Source: Ilumatobacteraceae bacterium (lineage in GTDB: Bacteria; Actinomycetota; Acidimicrobiia; Acidimicrobiales; Ilumatobacteraceae). From it: a stretch of 64,000 nt of DNA. The notes under the pieces were generated by a model, which worked only from the letters and a program-made list of their open reading frames with translations, was not told the origin of the DNA and searched no databases. The translations under genes were made by a program, and so were the position numbers. The stretch covers positions 124,001 through 188,000 of the forward strand of contig JALHOG010000002.1 in assembly GCA_022843125.1 (NCBI GenBank), read 5' to 3'. Of the stretch, positions 51,733 to 60,528 are shown in pieces (the first letter of the stretch is position 1; the number at the start of each line of letters is the position of its first letter).

Positions 51733-52197
51733 TCAGGTCGCGGGGTCGAGCAGTTTGGCGTTGTCCCAGTTGAGGACCCGCTCGTCGGGGGTGAAACGGA
51801 CCACCCCGCCGATCGCCTTCGCGTAGTGCTCTGCGGTTTCCTGCGGCATGGTGCCTGTCGCCATCCGGTACGGGTTGTACTTGCGGTCCATCTCGGACCG
51901 GAACCGGTGGCTCATGGTCTCGTCGAGGTCGACGATCTCGGCGGTCCCGGTGAGGTGGACGGCCTTCAGGTCGGCCCACCGCTCACCTGACTCGACGAGG
52001 AACGACGCCCGTGAGTCGTTGGTGATCCGAAGCAACTTCTTGCCGCGCGTCTTGAGATAGATCGTCCGGTCGAGGCACACGAACCAGATCGGGAGCGCGA
52101 TCGGCACGCCGTCGCGCCGCAGCGTCGTCATGATGCCGGTGTGCGAGTCGGTCACGAACGACCAGATCTCGTCGGTGGTCATGCGGGGATTCGGCAT
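51733..52197 (-). CDS. PPOX class F420-dependent enzyme (pyridoxamine 5'-phosphate oxidase-like)
   Basis: From ATG 52197 the product has 154 residues and the split-barrel pattern TGIMTTLRRDGVPIALPIWF, TIYLKTRGKKLLRITNDSRA then ADLKAVHLTGTAEIVD. This is the family that binds FMN or coenzyme F420. GAGGAG upstream decides the start. It lies between the MaoC gene and an acyl-CoA dehydrogenase in the same direction, so all three may be cotranscribed; its redox substrate is unknown. Confidence 0.87.
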   Translation of the reverse strand: MPNPRMTTDEIWSFVTDSHTGIMTTLRRDGVPIALPIWFVCLDRTIYLKTRGKKLLRITNDSRASFLVESGERWADLKAVHLTGTAEIVDLDETMSHRFRSEMDRKYNPYRMATGTMPQETAEHYAKAIGGVVRFTPDERVLNWDNAKLLDPAT

Positions 52198-52267
52198 GGT
52201 GGGCTCCTCGATGCGACTCTCGATGTGACTCTTGATGGACGGGTGGCGTGCGTGCAGGACCGGCGTG

Positions 52268-53518
52268 TCAGGACCGGCGCAGTTCGCGGAACGGGATGTC
52301 GCGGTCGTCGGCCGGTTCGCGGGGGAGGCCCAGCGTTCGCTCACCGATGATGTTGCGCTGGATCTCGTTGGTGCCGCCGCCCATGGACGCCGCGAAGCTC
52401 GACAGTGCAGCCATGTGGTAGCGGCCACCGGCGTGGGCGTCGTCTCCGGCGAGCATGCCGTGTGCGCCGAGCATCGAGAGCGACAGGTCGCGGGATCGAT
52501 GGGCGAGCAGTGCCAGCTGGAGCTTCATCGTCGAGCCCTCTGGCCCTGGCCGGCCGCTCTTCGCGTTGTCGCGGCTGCGCAGGCCGGTCCAGGAGTACAC
52601 CTGGTTCTCGACGTAGTACTGCACGAGTCGATCACGGACGACGGGGTCGGCCGTGATGCCGAGTTCGCGGGCGAGCGCGATGTGCGTGCGAGCGCTGAGG
52701 AGCACCTCGTTGCGTTGCGCGTGCGAGTCGGTGCCGTGGGCGGCGAGCTCGGTCAGCTCACCCACCGTGCGGTCGAGGTTGCCGGCCTTGCCGCCGGCGC
52801 CGACGCTCACGACGCCGCGCGCCCGGCCGCCACCGGCGTTCGAGCGTTCGTGGGCCAGCGTCGTTCGGGCGACGTTCCAGCCGTCGCCGACGTCGCCGAT
52901 CACGTTCGCGACGGGTACCCGCGCCTCGGTCATGAAGACCTCGCAGAACTCCGCGATGCCGTTCATCTGCACCAGCGGCCGGACCTCGACGCCCGGCTGG
53001 TCCATCGGGAGCATCATGAACGAGATGCCGCGATGCTTGGGTACGTCGGGGTTCGTGCGGGCGAGCAGCATGCCCCATTCGCTGAGGTCGGCGAACGAGT
53101 TCCACACCTTCTGCCCGGTGATCACGTACTCGTCGCCGTCGAGCTCGGCACGGGTCGCCAGACTGGCGAGGTCGGAGCCGGCACCCGGCTCGGAGAACAG
53201 CTGTGCCCAGGCCTCACGGCCGCGCGCCATCGGCGCGACGAAACGCTCGTGCTGATCGGGAGTGCCGTGCGCGAGGACGGTGGGTCCACCCATGCTCGGG
53301 CCATTGCCCGCAGGTGGGCCGATCACCCCGGCCGCCGACAGGGCGCCCGAGATCGTGCGCGCCTCTGCGGCCGTGGCGCCGCGGCCGCCGAAGCCGGCCG
53401 GCCAGGCGGGAAAGGCGAACCCGGCGTCGGCGAGCCGGTCCCACCATGCGCCGAGCGTCAGGTCGGTGTCCCAGTTCTCGGCGATCCAGGCTCGCACCTC
53501 GTCGGTGGTGATGCTCAT
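52268..53518 (-). CDS. Acyl-CoA dehydrogenase
   Basis: From ATG 53518 the protein has 416 residues, with AWAQLFSEPGAGSDLASLAT, YVITGQKVWNSFADLSEW and ASMGGGTNEIQRNIIGERTL. Gly again stands at the medium-chain Glu position. A Gly/Arg/Ala-rich stretch (NAGGGRARGVVSVGAGGKAG) in the middle is an insertion compared with its neighbours. It is the first gene of the unit that includes the PPOX and MaoC-like genes. Confidence 0.9.
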   Translation of the reverse strand: MSITTDEVRAWIAENWDTDLTLGAWWDRLADAGFAFPAWPAGFGGRGATAAEARTISGALSAAGVIGPPAGNGPSMGGPTVLAHGTPDQHERFVAPMARGREAWAQLFSEPGAGSDLASLATRAELDGDEYVITGQKVWNSFADLSEWGMLLARTNPDVPKHRGISFMMLPMDQPGVEVRPLVQMNGIAEFCEVFMTEARVPVANVIGDVGDGWNVARTTLAHERSNAGGGRARGVVSVGAGGKAGNLDRTVGELTELAAHGTDSHAQRNEVLLSARTHIALARELGITADPVVRDRLVQYYVENQVYSWTGLRSRDNAKSGRPGPEGSTMKLQLALLAHRSRDLSLSMLGAHGMLAGDDAHAGGRYHMAALSSFAASMGGGTNEIQRNIIGERTLGLPREPADDRDIPFRELRRS

Positions 53519-53771
53519 GTTCCACCCGTCGGCGCGTCGCGTTCCGTCACGATGATGAGTGTACTCTTCTCGACCGACCGTGGCGCAACCGGAGCGTCGT
53601 CGGCGTCCCCAGACGTCGATCGGCGGTGGTGGTCGCGTCACGATGCTCGGTTCGGATCGTCCGGCGACGACATGATAAAACGGTGTACTGAATGATTCGG
53701 ACGACGACATGTGACCACCGAGGGCGACGGGATCCGGTCGTTCACACGCTCGCTACGGAGGTTTGGCTTCG
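53519..53771. other. Divergent control region of two acyl-CoA dehydrogenase genes
   Basis: These 253 bases carry no gene that I can support. They hold the palindrome GAGTGTACTC (53557-53566), which contains a minus-strand TACACT-type -10 box (53559-53564), and a CTGAATGATTCGG element (53688-53700) like those at 1149 and 22794. GGAGG precedes the ATG at 53772. Confidence 0.5.
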
Positions 53772-54980
53772 ATGATCGACGAGTTGAAGGCCCTCGACGG
53801 GTTCCGGGACGATGTCCGCTCGTGGTGTGAGCAGCACGTCCCGCCGGGGTGGCGGGAGGCTCAGGCCGGCGCTGACCACCGTCAGTTCGCCGAGTTCCAC
53901 CGGTGGTGGGGCGCCGAGCTCCGCGACGGGGGCTACTTCGCGCCGCACTGGCCGACCGAGTTGGGCGGCGGCGGGTTCGACCTCCTCCAGCAGGTGATCC
54001 TGTTCGAGGAGCTGGCACGCGCCGATGCGCCCCGCAACTCGCTCTACCAGGTCGCGCTCTACAACGCCGGCCCGACGATCATCCATGCCGGCACCGACGA
54101 GCAGAAGGCCAAGTTCCTTCCCGACATCGTGCAGGGTGCGGTGTGGTGCCAAGGGTTCTCCGAACCCAATGCCGGGTCCGACCTGGCCTCCATCGAGACG
54201 CGCGCAGTCCGCGACGGCGACGAGTACGTCGTCACCGGCCAAAAGGTGTGGACGAGCATGGCGCTCGAGGCCGACTGGTGCATCCTGCTCGTGCGTACCG
54301 ACCCGACTGCGCCGAAGCGCAAGGGCATCACGTACCTGGTGATGGACATGCGCTCCCAGGGGATCGAGATCCGCCCGATCAAGCAGTCGAATGGCCAATC
54401 GGAGTTCTGTGAGACGTTCCTCGACGAGGTCCGGGTCCCGGTCGCCTACCGGCTCGGTGCCGAGAACGACGGGTGGGGCGTCACGAACAGCACCCTCGCC
54501 TCCGAGCGCGGGGTCGTGATCGTCGAGCTCGCCGAGCGGTTGCGCCGCAATGGCCTGGGCGCGTTCATCGACGCGGTTCGAACATGGACCGACGAAGCCG
54601 GCCGGCCGATGTCGTCGGATGCGGGTGTGCGCGACCTCGTCGCCCGCAGACACGCCGAGACCGCCGTGCTCCGCCAACTCCTGCTGACGATGGTGACCAA
54701 CATCGTGCGGCGCGGCGGCGTCGGGAACGAGGCGTCGATCGTGAAGCTGGTCTACAGCGAGTTGCTGCAGGGCCTCATGAACGACGCCACCTCGCTGCAG
54801 GGCCTCAGCGGCCAGATCGAGCGTCCACCGGTGATGAGTGCCGGCTGGGAGACAGGTGACTGGATGTACGACTACCTGAACTCGTTCGCGTGGACGATCG
54901 GCGGGGGGACCAGCGAGATCATGCGCAACATCATCGGCGAGCGAGCGCTCGGACTGCCGCGTGAGCCGGGGGTGGCGTGA
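53772..54980 (+). CDS. Acyl-CoA dehydrogenase, large subunit of a heteromeric pair
   Basis: The protein has 402 residues: WCQGFSEPNAGSDLASIETR, YVVTGQKVWTSMALEADW and TIGGGTSEIMRNIIGERALG at the C-terminus. Gly replaces the medium-chain Glu. The ATG at 53772 has a GGAGG 11 bases upstream; an in-frame TTG at 53763 adds only three residues. Its stop overlaps the next start (TGATG), forming a pair with 54980-56113 like the 45117/44203 pair. Confidence 0.92.
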   Translation: MIDELKALDGFRDDVRSWCEQHVPPGWREAQAGADHRQFAEFHRWWGAELRDGGYFAPHWPTELGGGGFDLLQQVILFEELARADAPRNSLYQVALYNAGPTIIHAGTDEQKAKFLPDIVQGAVWCQGFSEPNAGSDLASIETRAVRDGDEYVVTGQKVWTSMALEADWCILLVRTDPTAPKRKGITYLVMDMRSQGIEIRPIKQSNGQSEFCETFLDEVRVPVAYRLGAENDGWGVTNSTLASERGVVIVELAERLRRNGLGAFIDAVRTWTDEAGRPMSSDAGVRDLVARRHAETAVLRQLLLTMVTNIVRRGGVGNEASIVKLVYSELLQGLMNDATSLQGLSGQIERPPVMSAGWETGDWMYDYLNSFAWTIGGGTSEIMRNIIGERALGLPREPGVA

Positions 54981-56113
54981 TGCCTGCACTGTCCGATGCC
55001 GAACGTGACGAGTTCCGCGACTCCGCCCGGCGGCTGCTCGCCGACCGATCGGCGAGCGGTCAGGTCAGGGCCCTGCTCGACGACGAGACGGGCTTCGACC
55101 GCTCACTCTGGTCGTCGATGGCCGAGCTCGGATGGTTCGCCATCCACATCGGCGAGTCGCACGGCGGGATGGGAGCGTCGTACGGCGATCTCGCCGTGAT
55201 CCTGCACGAACTGGGTCGGCAGGTCACGCCGGCGCCGGTACTGGGCAGCGTGCTCGTCGGCGCCGAGGCGTTGATCCGCTCGTCGAACGAGGGGCTGGCC
55301 GCCGAGCTGCTGCCCGGCGTTGCGAGCGGTGAGATCGTGCTCGCTGCAGCGTTGGCCGGCGAGTCCGGCTCACATGCGCCCGATCGCCTGACGGTCTCGT
55401 GCACGACCGCCGGCCCGACCGTGCTCGACGGCGTGGCGCGCTTCGTGCTCGACGCCCACGTCGCCGATCACCTCGTCATCGCGGCGGCGAACGGCGAGGG
55501 AGGCGTGACGCTCGCCGTCGTCGACCGTTCTGCACCTGGCGTGACCGTGGAGGTCGAGCCCTCGTTCGACCGCACCCGCCGGCTCGCCCGGGTCACCCTC
55601 GATCAGGTCGCCGTCGACGACGCCCGGCTGCTCGGCCGGCCCGGCGCCGACCGGGCGCTCTTCGAGCGGCTCGTGGCGGTCGGTGCGATCGGAGCGGTGT
55701 GCGATGCCGTCGGAGCCGCGGAACGGGTCCTGGAGATCGCCAACACCTATGCCAAGGAGCGGTTCCAGTTCGAGCGGCCGATCGGCTCGTTCCAGGCGGT
55801 CAAGCACCACCTGGCGAACATGCTCGTCGACGTCGAGTCGTCGCGCGCCGCCGCCACGATCGCGATCGATGCGCTCGACGGTGGTGACGATCCGCGCAGT
55901 GCGGCGGCGATCGCTACGTCGTTCGCCGGGCCGGCGTGCACTCGTGTGGCGCACACCGCCGTGCAGGTGTTCGGCGGCATCGGCTTCACCTGGGAGCACG
56001 ACGCGCATCTCTTCCTCAAGCGAGTCAGGCTCGATGAGGCGTTGTTCGGAACGCCTGCATGGCACCGCCAGCACCTCGCCGCCGAGCTACTCGACGGTGA
56101 GCCGTCGGTCTGA
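54980..56113 (+). CDS. Acyl-CoA dehydrogenase, small subunit of a heteromeric pair
   Basis: The protein has 377 residues: a regular N-terminal domain (WSSMAELGWFAIHIGESHGG), then FERPIGSFQAVKHHLANMLV and HTAVQVFGGIGFTWEHDAHL at the C-terminus. The FTWEHDAHLFLKR ending is typical of the second subunit of heterotetrameric dehydrogenases. It is translationally coupled to its partner. GTG 54977 is an alternative start, one codon earlier. Confidence 0.88.
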   Translation: MPALSDAERDEFRDSARRLLADRSASGQVRALLDDETGFDRSLWSSMAELGWFAIHIGESHGGMGASYGDLAVILHELGRQVTPAPVLGSVLVGAEALIRSSNEGLAAELLPGVASGEIVLAAALAGESGSHAPDRLTVSCTTAGPTVLDGVARFVLDAHVADHLVIAAANGEGGVTLAVVDRSAPGVTVEVEPSFDRTRRLARVTLDQVAVDDARLLGRPGADRALFERLVAVGAIGAVCDAVGAAERVLEIANTYAKERFQFERPIGSFQAVKHHLANMLVDVESSRAAATIAIDALDGGDDPRSAAAIATSFAGPACTRVAHTAVQVFGGIGFTWEHDAHLFLKRVRLDEALFGTPAWHRQHLAAELLDGEPSV

Positions 56114-56128
56114 TCGAGCGGCCTCCGG

Positions 56129-56533
56129 GTGACCTGGCTGTTCGACGTCGACGGCACGCTGATCGGCTCGATCCGGAGCGACCGCCTCCGTCCGGGTGCA
56201 CGTGAACTGCTCGACGCGCTGGTTGCTCGCCAGGTCCCGTGCGTGCTCTGGAGCGCCGGCGGCGGTGAGTACGCCCACCGCAAAGCCGTCGAACACGGGA
56301 TCGAGGCGTGCTTCGGCGGCTTCTACCCCAAGGCCGAACGCGACGTCGACGGCCGCTACCGGATCGATCATCTGCCGCACGCCCATCGGCCAGCGGTGTT
56401 CGTCGACGATGTGGCGGGTGACCTCCCGGTGGGCGCGGTCGTGGTGGCCGTGCCACAGTTCTTCGGAGGTTCGTCGGCCGATCGGACCCTGTTCGACGTC
56501 ATCGACCGGCTGGACCGGATCGTCGAGCCATGA
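56129..56533 (+). CDS. Small HAD-superfamily hydrolase
   Basis: The product has 134 residues from GTG 56129. The first motif is WLFDVDGTLIGSI (DxDGT), the second VLWSAGGGEYAHRKA and the last AVFVDDVAGDLP. No cap domain fits in this length, so it resembles the smallest cap-less HAD phosphatases acting on proteins or large substrates. A role is unknown. It follows the acyl-CoA dehydrogenase pair by 15 bases and overlaps the SDR start, so it belongs to the same operon. Confidence 0.75.
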   Translation: MTWLFDVDGTLIGSIRSDRLRPGARELLDALVARQVPCVLWSAGGGEYAHRKAVEHGIEACFGGFYPKAERDVDGRYRIDHLPHAHRPAVFVDDVAGDLPVGAVVVAVPQFFGGSSADRTLFDVIDRLDRIVEP

Positions 56534-57372
56534 CGCCGGCGCCGAACACCGAGACACCGGGAGACGGAGACGCCATGGCCCGAACCGACCCATCGATTCC
56601 GCTCGCCGCTCGCCTCATCTCGCTCGAGGACCACGTGGCCCTGGTCACCGGCGCGGGTCGCGGGCTCGGGTTGGAGGTGGCTCGCGCACTGGCATCAGCC
56701 GGCGCGCTCGTGGTGGTCGCGGGCCGCGACCTGGGGCGGCTGGTGTCGGCAGTGCGGACGGTCGAGTCGGAGGGGGGACGAGCCGAGGCCGTGGAATTCG
56801 ATCTCGACGATCCCGTCGGAGCGGTCGACGTGGTCCGGCACATCGAGGCTCGTCACGGACGGCTGGACATCCTCGTCGCGAATGCGGGGACCCGCTCGCG
56901 CTCGGGCTTCGCCGGCCTCACGCGCGACAGCCTGACGGCGTTGCTGCAGACGAATCTGGTGGGCACCACCGAGTTGGCGGTGCAAGCGGGCCGGCTGATG
57001 GCTGCCGGGCAGCGAGGCGGGCGCATCGTCATCATCGGCTCGGTGATGTCGTCGCTCGCGTCGGCGATCGATCCGGGATATCAGGCGGCCAAGTCGGGTC
57101 TGACCGGCATGATGCGGGCGCTCGCTGCCGAGCTGGGCCCCGACGGCATCACCGTGAACGAGGTGGCGCCGGGTTCGTTCGCCACCGAGTTCAACCAGGA
57201 CGCGGTGAACGACCCGGCGGTGACGCGCCATGTCCGCTCACGCACACTGTTGCGACGGTGGGGGGAGCCCGAGGAGATCGCGGGCAGCGTGCTGTTCCTG
57301 GCGTCGCCCGGAGCGTCGTACGTGACCGGGCACCGGCTCGTCGTCGACGGCGGCTTCAGCGTCAAGGCGTGA
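56530..57372 (+). CDS. Short-chain dehydrogenase/reductase (SDR)
   Basis: The product has 280 residues if it starts at ATG 56530, which overlaps the HAD stop (ATGA); ATG 56575 with GGAG nearby is an alternative. TGAGRGLG (cofactor), VANAG (NAG motif), IGSVMSSLASAIDPGYQAAK (catalytic Ser and YxxxK) and FLASPGASYVTGHRLVVDGG. It is a candidate 3-hydroxyacyl-CoA or steroid dehydrogenase. It converges on the crotonase at 57390. Confidence 0.88.
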   Translation: MTPAPNTETPGDGDAMARTDPSIPLAARLISLEDHVALVTGAGRGLGLEVARALASAGALVVVAGRDLGRLVSAVRTVESEGGRAEAVEFDLDDPVGAVDVVRHIEARHGRLDILVANAGTRSRSGFAGLTRDSLTALLQTNLVGTTELAVQAGRLMAAGQRGGRIVIIGSVMSSLASAIDPGYQAAKSGLTGMMRALAAELGPDGITVNEVAPGSFATEFNQDAVNDPAVTRHVRSRTLLRRWGEPEEIAGSVLFLASPGASYVTGHRLVVDGGFSVKA

Positions 57373-57387
57373 ATGTCGCTGCCTGTG

Positions 57388-57402
57388 CGTCAGGGCCTGA
57401 CG
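57388..57402. terminator. 15-base palindrome over the crotonase stop codon
   Basis: CGTCAGGGCCTGACG has perfect 7-base arms around one G and contains the TGA of the minus-strand crotonase (57390-57392). A loop this small is weak as a hairpin; it may be a terminator or cruciform-prone site in the convergent region. Confidence 0.3.
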
Positions 57403-58178
57403 GGCGTTGCGTCGCCCGGCGGACGCCCGGTCCAGCGGGGAGCACGCTTGGCGAGGAAGGCGGCGACGCCCTCGGCGGCATCGTCCGAACCGCGCATCCG
57501 ATCGAGCGCCTGTGCCGTGACCTCCCAGCCACGGGCGTCGCCGTCGGCGAGCATGTCGTTGACCGCCTGCAGGCACCCCTGCACCGACAACGGTGCGTTG
57601 GCGTTGATCGCGGCGCACAGATCGATCGCCGCCGCCACCGCTCCGCCTGGCTCGGTGAGCTCGTTGACGAACCCGGCTGCATGGGCGCGCTCGGCGCTGA
57701 TCGGGCGGCCGGTGAGGATCAGCTCGCGGGCGAGGTTGAGCGGGAACGCGCGCGGCGCGCGGAACAGCGCGGCGGAGGTGGGCACCACGCCGATCGTCAC
57801 CTCGGGCAGGCCGAAGTGCGCCGTGGTCGAGGCCACGACGAGGTCGCAGGCCAGGACGATCTCGAGCCCGCCGCCGAGAGCCGGCCCTTCGACGGCTGCC
57901 ACGAGGGGCTTGTTCCGGCGTCGTCGGATGATGCCGTACTCGCCGCCTCGCTCGGTCACGTAGTCGCCGTTCGACGTGAGATCGCTGCCGGCGGAGAAGA
58001 CCGAGGCGGTCCCCGTCAGCACCCCCGACCACAGGTCGGTGTCGTCGTCGAGCTCGTCGAGCGCGGCATCGATCGCATCGGCGAGCTCGCGGTTCACCGC
58101 GTTGCGCTTCGCTTCGCGCTGCATCGAGATCACGAGCGTGTGCCCCTCGCGTCGAGTGGCGACGAGCTGATCGTGCAT
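57390..58178 (-). CDS. Enoyl-CoA hydratase/isomerase (crotonase) family protein
   Basis: The product has 262 residues: GTASVFSAGSDLTSNGDYVT and AVEGPALGGGLEIVLACDLV. FGLPEVTIGV keeps the Glu144-type residue, while VVPTSAALFR lacks the second Glu. It is the only crotonase of the window with the PE motif. GGAAGG lies before the ATG. It follows the crotonase at 58214 in the same direction, 35 bases apart. Confidence 0.86.
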   Translation of the reverse strand: MHDQLVATRREGHTLVISMQREAKRNAVNRELADAIDAALDELDDDTDLWSGVLTGTASVFSAGSDLTSNGDYVTERGGEYGIIRRRRNKPLVAAVEGPALGGGLEIVLACDLVVASTTAHFGLPEVTIGVVPTSAALFRAPRAFPLNLARELILTGRPISAERAHAAGFVNELTEPGGAVAAAIDLCAAINANAPLSVQGCLQAVNDMLADGDARGWEVTAQALDRMRGSDDAAEGVAAFLAKRAPRWTGRPPGDATPVRP

Positions 58179-58213
58179 GGTGTGCCTTCCGTGTGTGGAG
58201 CGGTCGAGGTCGA

Positions 58214-59080
58214 TCAGCGGTTGATCGAGCGCGGGATGTGGAGGTGGGCGTCGAGCCCGCGGAAGGCGGGAGCACGCTTCTCCTGGAAGCTCGTCACGCC
58301 CTCGAGGAAGTCGGGGAGCTGGCTCAGCTCGCTGACCGCGATCAGTGCCCGCAGGCGCGACTCCTCGGCTGTGCGTTCCCAGTCGGCCAGGACCTGGTGC
58401 TTGATCGTCGCCATCGACGCCGGTGAACAGTTGGCCGCCAGATCGCGGGCGTAGGCGAGTGCCGTGGCGACGAGCTCGTCGGGTTCGACCACCTTGCTGA
58501 CCAACCCGATCTCCCGCGCCTCACTCGCAGGGACCACGCGGGCCGAGAGCAGCAGGTCCATCGCGTTCGCGGTGCCGATCAGGCGCGGCAACAACCACGA
58601 CAGCGAGTTCTCCGCCGGGAGGCCGCGGCGGGAGAATGCCGTCGTGAACTTGGCCGCCGACGATGCGAACACGATGTCGGCGCTCGCCATCTGGATGAAC
58701 CCGATCCCGGCGCAGGCACCGTTGACCGCAGCGATGACGGGCTTGGGGATCAGCCGGGCCGTGGTCATGGGCCAGCGCCGGTAGGCGCCGCCTGCGTCGC
58801 CCTTGTTCGCGGAGACTGCGAGCACCTGGAGGTCGAGCCCGGGGCAGAACGAGCGCCCGGCGCCCGTCACCACGATCACGCGGACAGCCGGATCGTTGGC
58901 GGCTGCGATGAGGGTGCCGAAGTACGCGTCCTCCATCGTGAACGTCCAGCCGTTGTTCCGCTCGGGCCGGTTGAAGGTGATGAGGAGCACGCCGTACTCG
59001 TCGAGCTCGGTGAGCAGTTCGTCGCTCTCCGGATACTCGGAGATCGGAGTGTTCAGTGCGGCGCTGGGAGTTGACGTCAT
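58214..59080 (-). CDS. Enoyl-CoA hydratase/isomerase (crotonase) family protein
   Basis: From ATG 59080 the protein has 288 residues; TTG 59086 would add two. GAGRSFCPGLDLQVLAVSAN and AVNGACAGIGFIQMASADIV are the oxyanion parts; KFTTAFSRRG lacks the Glu144 residue, but GLPAENSLSWLL keeps a Glu near 164. The start codon lies inside an 18-base palindrome, so a repressor would block transcription directly. Confidence 0.86.
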   Translation of the reverse strand: MTSTPSAALNTPISEYPESDELLTELDEYGVLLITFNRPERNNGWTFTMEDAYFGTLIAAANDPAVRVIVVTGAGRSFCPGLDLQVLAVSANKGDAGGAYRRWPMTTARLIPKPVIAAVNGACAGIGFIQMASADIVFASSAAKFTTAFSRRGLPAENSLSWLLPRLIGTANAMDLLLSARVVPASEAREIGLVSKVVEPDELVATALAYARDLAANCSPASMATIKHQVLADWERTAEESRLRALIAVSELSQLPDFLEGVTSFQEKRAPAFRGLDAHLHIPRSINR

Positions 59081-59087
59081 CGTCAAC
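59070..59087. promoter_or_regulatory. 18-base palindrome over a start codon
   Basis: GTTGACGTCATCGTCAAC has 7-base arms (GTTGACG/CGTCAAC) around TCAT. It contains TGAC-N6-GTCA (59072-59085) and covers the minus-strand start codon at 59080. It lies 74 bases before the plus-strand start at 59161. Confidence 0.6.
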
Positions 59088-59160
59088 TACTCTGCCACGC
59101 CGTGAGTATCGCCGTCACATGTGGCATCCGTCGATTCGTGGCGACCGTTCACCCGGCCAC

Positions 59161-59664
59161 ATGACGGTGACGGTCCTGTTCCTGTGCACCGGGAACGCCG
59201 CGCGTTCGGTCATGGCTGCAGCAACGCTCGGCGAGCTGCGTCCCGAGCTCCGGATCGAGTCGGCCGGGACGCTCTCGGTCGACGGTCTACCGATCAGCTG
59301 GCGGACGCGCGCAGCGTTCGACGACATCGGGATCCAGTATCCGAAGCACGCCAGCAAGCAGGCGGTGCGCGCCCATCTGCACGACAGCGATGTCATCATC
59401 GGCCTGGCACCCGAGCACATCGAATGGGTGCGCCGCGAACACCCCGACGTCGCCGACCGGACCGTGACCCTGAAGCGGCTCGTCCGGGCGTTGGCGCCGC
59501 CGCCCCCGGCCATCGAGGAGCGTCTCCGCTCCCTGCACCTCGAAGCGGTGGCGCTGGAACCGTGGGAAGAGGTCGTCGACCCGGGCGGCGGCGAGGTGCC
59601 CGAGTTCGTCGCCGCGGCCAGAGAGATCCACGCGCTCGTGCAGCAGCTCGCCGTGTTGCTCTGA
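59161..59664 (+). CDS. Low-molecular-weight protein tyrosine phosphatase/arsenate reductase-like protein
   Basis: The 167-residue protein has the phosphatase loop LFLCTGNAARSVMAA (Cx5RS) at residues 5-19. The late DP acid motif could be VVDPGGGEVPEF near residue 140. The family includes LMW-PTPs and thioredoxin-coupled arsenate reductases; the sequence alone does not decide between them. It lies next to a TesB gene but is not functionally linked to it by any visible evidence. Confidence 0.82.
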   Translation: MTVTVLFLCTGNAARSVMAAATLGELRPELRIESAGTLSVDGLPISWRTRAAFDDIGIQYPKHASKQAVRAHLHDSDVIIGLAPEHIEWVRREHPDVADRTVTLKRLVRALAPPPPAIEERLRSLHLEAVALEPWEEVVDPGGGEVPEFVAAAREIHALVQQLAVLL

Positions 59665-59690
59665 GCCGGCACACGGCCCAGAGTGTTGGA

Positions 59691-60509
59691 GTGCCATCGG
59701 ACGGACCTCACACGATCGACGAGCTGCTCGCATTCCTCGACCTCGAGCACATCGACGGTGACCTCTACCGCGGGCGCCCGGGCGTGTGGCCGGCTGACCG
59801 GCCGGCGATCTACGGGGGAGAGACGGCGGCCCAGGCGCTGTGGGCGGCGGCGCAGACCGTCCCGGAGGGCCGACTCCCGCACTCGCTCCACGGCTACTTC
59901 CTCCGCCCCGGCGAGATGTCGTTGCCGGTGCTGTTCCACGTCGACCGCGACCGGGACGGCCGGTCATTCTCGTCGCGACGGGTGGCCGCCACGCAGCGGG
60001 GCGAGGTGATCTTCGAGATGTCGTGCTCGTTCGCCGAGCCGATCGACGGGCCGGAGTACGTGCAACCGCCGCGAACAGGGGTCCCCGGGCCGGACGAGTG
60101 CGCGCACGCCGACCGCCAGTGGATCGCCCTGGCGGAGATCCGGGTCGCGGCCGGTGAGCGCGATCAACCGCTGCGCGAGCCGTGGGGCGACCGGCTGTGG
60201 ATGCGCGTCGCCGGCCCGCTCCCCGACGACCCGCTCGTCCACGCCTGCCTGCACGCCTTGACGAGCGATGCCGGCGCCGGGTTCGGCGACCTCGGCATCG
60301 ACGGCGTCCCGACGATGGGCCCCAGCCTCGACCATGCGCTGTGGTTCCATCATCCGTCGCGCGCCGACGACTGGGTCCTCTGGGATTGCATGCCCGTCAA
60401 GGTCGGGTCGCACCGAGGGTTGTACACCGCGACCGCTCACGACCTCACCGGCCGTCTCGTCGCGACGGTCGCGCAAGAGATGCTGCTGCGCCCACCGCGA
60501 CCGGTGTGA
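59691..60509 (+). CDS. Acyl-CoA thioesterase II (TesB-like)
   Basis: From GTG 59691 the protein has 272 residues in the double-hotdog TesB family. FLDLEHIDGDLYRGRPGVWP, IYGGETAAQALWAAAQTVPE, HSLHGYFLRPGEMSLPVLFH and SLDHALWFHHPSRADDWVLW are the characteristic blocks. It hydrolyses acyl-CoA esters. It starts 26 bases after the phosphatase gene. A second member of the family begins at 63852. Confidence 0.9.
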   Translation: MPSDGPHTIDELLAFLDLEHIDGDLYRGRPGVWPADRPAIYGGETAAQALWAAAQTVPEGRLPHSLHGYFLRPGEMSLPVLFHVDRDRDGRSFSSRRVAATQRGEVIFEMSCSFAEPIDGPEYVQPPRTGVPGPDECAHADRQWIALAEIRVAAGERDQPLREPWGDRLWMRVAGPLPDDPLVHACLHALTSDAGAGFGDLGIDGVPTMGPSLDHALWFHHPSRADDWVLWDCMPVKVGSHRGLYTATAHDLTGRLVATVAQEMLLRPPRPV

Positions 60510-60528
60510 CGGAGCGCGGGTCGACGGC

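Noticed and set aside
50152-51990. 612-codon frame opposite the MaoC-like gene
   Set aside because: No recognised motif and shadow-like composition.
57238-58275. Arg-rich frame opposite the SDR/crotonase junction
   Set aside because: Lacks any family pattern and overlaps two clear genes.
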